From positions 1 through 8,346 of the forward strand of contig JAHHUB010000073.1 in the NCBI GenBank assembly GCA_020024175.1: a stretch of 8,346 nt of DNA, in the 5' to 3' direction. The position numbers were made by a program, and so were the translations under genes. Source of the stretch: Oscillospiraceae bacterium (GTDB taxonomy: Bacteria > Bacillota > Clostridia > Oscillospirales > Ruminococcaceae). Below the pieces are notes generated by a model that searched no databases, was not told the DNA's origin, and saw only the letters and a program-made list of their open reading frames with translations. This document shows, one piece after another, positions 7,111 through 8,346 of the stretch; within the stretch, counting starts at the first letter, position 1; every line of letters starts with the position of its first letter.

Positions 7111-7968
7111 TTATTTTTTTTCAATATCTCTGTGGGTTATAACTGTGGCATAGCCCTTTGATGTAAGATAATTCCCTGTAAGTTCCGCAAAAGTAACACT
7201 TCTGTGTTTTCCACCGGTACAGCCAAATCCTATTGTAAGCTGGCTTTTTCCCTCTTTTATGTAAAGAGGCATTACAAAATCAATGAATTCTTTTACTTTA
7301 TCACGGTATATTAGTGAGTTAGGGTCAGCCATTACATAATCGGAAACATCTTTTGAAAGTCCTGTTTTGTGTTTTAATGCAGGAACATAAAAAGGGTTTG
7401 CCAGACATCTCACATCATATTGCAAATCCACATCTGACGGCGTGCCATATTTAAAACCGAAAGATACACAGTTAATTGTAATGGGACTTTCCTGTTCAGA
7501 ACCGAAAAATCCGATTATTTTCTCTTTTAATTGTGCCGGTGATAAATTGGTGGTATCAATAAAGAAATCAGCTCTTTTTTTAATTTTATCAAGTTGTTCT
7601 CTTTCATATTCAATACATTTTTCCAAAGTGAGACCATCTTCTGCCAAAGGATGTCTTCTGCGGGTTTCTTTATATCTGTTTAAAATAATTTCATTATCTG
7701 CGTCTATATAAACCAGCTTGAAGTTTACATTTTCGTCCCCAAGCTTATCAAGTTCCGATTCAAAGCTGCTGAACATATCTTTGCTTCGTATATCTACAAC
7801 CACAGCCATACCCTTGTCGCCTATTTTACCCATTTCAGCAAGTTCGGCAAATTTTTCAAGGAGAGTGGGTGGAATATTGTCTACACAGAAAAAACCTATA
7901 TCTTCCAAGGATGCCATAGCTTTGGATTTACCACTTCCTGACATTCCTGTAAGAATGATAAAATTCAT
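7111..7968 (-). CDS. rapZ: P-loop nucleotide-binding protein RapZ (YvcJ family)
   Basis: RapZ/YvcJ proteins bind and hydrolyse nucleotides. In E. coli RapZ is an RNA-binding adaptor that senses glucosamine 6-phosphate and controls GlmS through small RNAs; in Bacillus the homologue has an incompletely understood role, so no RNA target should be assumed here. The 285-residue protein has normal length. The N-terminal kinase-like domain has Walker A GMSGSGKS (8-15), CVDNIPP (28-34), a Walker B-like VVVDIRS (56-62) and LVYIDA (85-90) with RYKETRRRHPL (98-108). The C-terminal domain carries FGFKYGTP (170-177), DVRCLANPFY (185-194) and the signature IGFGCTGGKHRSV (246-258), the region that binds phosphosugar and RNA in E. 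coli. The ATG start has GGAG 8 bases upstream. It follows murB by 30 bases and runs into whiA; the yvcK gene that often sits between them is absent. The last codons lie in an A8 tract. Confidence 0.96.
   Translation of the reverse strand: MNFIILTGMSGSGKSKAMASLEDIGFFCVDNIPPTLLEKFAELAEMGKIGDKGMAVVVDIRSKDMFSSFESELDKLGDENVNFKLVYIDADNEIILNRYKETRRRHPLAEDGLTLEKCIEYEREQLDKIKKRADFFIDTTNLSPAQLKEKIIGFFGSEQESPITINCVSFGFKYGTPSDVDLQYDVRCLANPFYVPALKHKTGLSKDVSDYVMADPNSLIYRDKVKEFIDFVMPLYIKEGKSQLTIGFGCTGGKHRSVTFAELTGNYLTSKGYATVITHRDIEKK
7114..7121 (-). repeat. A8 homopolymer at the rapZ/whiA junction
   Basis: Eight consecutive A residues on the coding strand form the last codons of rapZ (GAA AAA AAA TAA). The whiA reading frame is open through the same tract, shifted by one base. 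Removing a single A would carry rapZ translation past its stop and into whiA. Long A runs are known slippage sites for RNA polymerase in AT-rich genomes; whether slippage happens here is not shown by the sequence. Confidence 0.6.
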
Positions 7969-7973
7969 ATTTT

Positions 7974-7980
7974 CATCTCC
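7974..7980 (-). promoter_or_regulatory. Shine-Dalgarno site of rapZ
   Basis: The minus strand reads GGAGATGAAAATATG. GGAG lies 8 bases before the rapZ ATG at 7968. The ATG contained in GGAGATG is out of frame with rapZ and meets a TGA two codons later, so it is not a start. Confidence 0.75.
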
Positions 7981-7998
7981 GTTAATTTATATGTGCTC

Positions 7999-8346
7999 TT
8001 ATATTATTTCTATTTCTGTTTCCAGATTAAATCCTGTTTCTTTTTTTACTGTAGTTTGTATGTGCTTAATAAGAGAAAAAACATCGTTAAAATCTGCATT
8101 TCCCTTGTTTATAACAAATCCTGCGTGTTTTTCGCTGACATAGGCATCACCTATGTGAAATCCTTTAAGTCCGCATTGTTCGATTAATTGACCGGCAAAA
8201 GCACCTTCAGGTCTTTTAAAAGTGCTGCCTGCATTTCGGTATTCCAAAGGTTGATTGCTTTTTCTTTTCTGCATAAGTTCTTTCATTCGGCTTTCTATTT
8301 CATTGTGATGTCCTTTTTTTAATGAAAAGACAGCTTCGGTTATGAT
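7999..8346 (-). CDS. murB: UDP-N-acetylenolpyruvoylglucosamine reductase MurB (5' end outside window)
   Basis: MurB is a cytosolic FAD enzyme that reduces UDP-GlcNAc-enolpyruvate to UDP-MurNAc with NADPH, the second committed step of peptidoglycan synthesis. The frame is open from the right edge, starting exactly at base 8346, giving the last 115 residues of a protein usually about 300 long; the FAD-binding N-terminal domain lies outside. The ATG at 8286 is internal, because clear MurB sequence (ITEAVFSLKKG) continues upstream of it. Visible are QPLEYRNAGSTFKRP, whose Ser is the catalytic proton donor, then GAFAGQLIEQCGLKG, the VSEKHAGFVIN segment typical of the C-terminal domain, and a final LETEIEII carrying the conserved C-terminal Glu. 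The compact AGSTFKRP and GLKG spacing fits the type II (Gram-positive) form. It is the most upstream gene visible in the operon, and its stop is 30 bases before rapZ. Confidence 0.96.
   Translation of the reverse strand: MITEAVFSLKKGHHNEIESRMKELMQKRKSNQPLEYRNAGSTFKRPEGAFAGQLIEQCGLKGFHIGDAYVSEKHAGFVINKGNADFNDVFSLIKHIQTTVKKETGFNLETEIEII

Noticed and set aside
7969..7998. Possible promoter in the murB/rapZ spacer (TATAAA-like and TATAAG-like words)
   Set aside because: The spacer is only 30 bases, the words are common in AT-rich DNA, and no suitable -35 element is evident at the right distance.
7718..8143. 141-codon plus-strand frame across rapZ and murB
   Set aside because: It is antisense to two well-supported genes, rich in Ser/Ile/Phe as expected from the complement of AT-rich coding DNA, and recognised as no family.

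Overview
The window looks like ordinary chromosomal housekeeping DNA from an AT-rich, low-GC Gram-positive bacterium of the class Clostridia. The evidence is the gene order (murB, rapZ, whiA, dnaE, pfkA), purine-rich Shine-Dalgarno sites, frequent TTG starts and Firmicutes-type protein sequences. Motif details in DnaE hint at an Oscillospirales/Ruminococcaceae-like relative, but I cannot fix the genus from sequence alone.

Every real gene lies on the minus strand. In the direction of transcription (right to left) they are: the 3' end of murB (peptidoglycan precursor reductase, cut by the right edge), rapZ/yvcJ (P-loop nucleotide-binding protein), whiA (LAGLIDADG-like plus HTH protein linked to division control), dnaE (C-family DNA polymerase III alpha), pfkA (6-phosphofructokinase) and recQ (ATP-dependent DNA helicase, cut by the left edge inside its HRDC domain). 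recQ has no stop inside the window but reads without interruption from a TTG at 1682 to base 1. Gaps between genes are only 10 to 30 bases, and the Shine-Dalgarno sites of pfkA and recQ overlap the preceding stop codons. The six genes therefore look like one translationally coupled operon. I see no internal terminator, convincing promoter, RNA gene, CRISPR array, mobile element or long repeat, and no gene-free stretch longer than 30 bases.

Functionally the cluster joins cell-wall precursor synthesis (MurB), envelope and division regulation (RapZ, WhiA), DNA replication and repair (DnaE, RecQ) and the committed step of glycolysis (PfkA). This layout is recurrent in Firmicutes. The less routine points are: no yvcK between rapZ and whiA and no HPr-like gene before dnaE; an A8 tract at the rapZ/whiA junction where loss of one A would fuse the two reading frames; three consecutive-operon genes starting with TTG; substitutions in the PfkA allosteric site; and an apparently complete metal-ligand set in the DnaE PHP domain. 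I found no sign of a novel defence, mobile or otherwise undescribed system.
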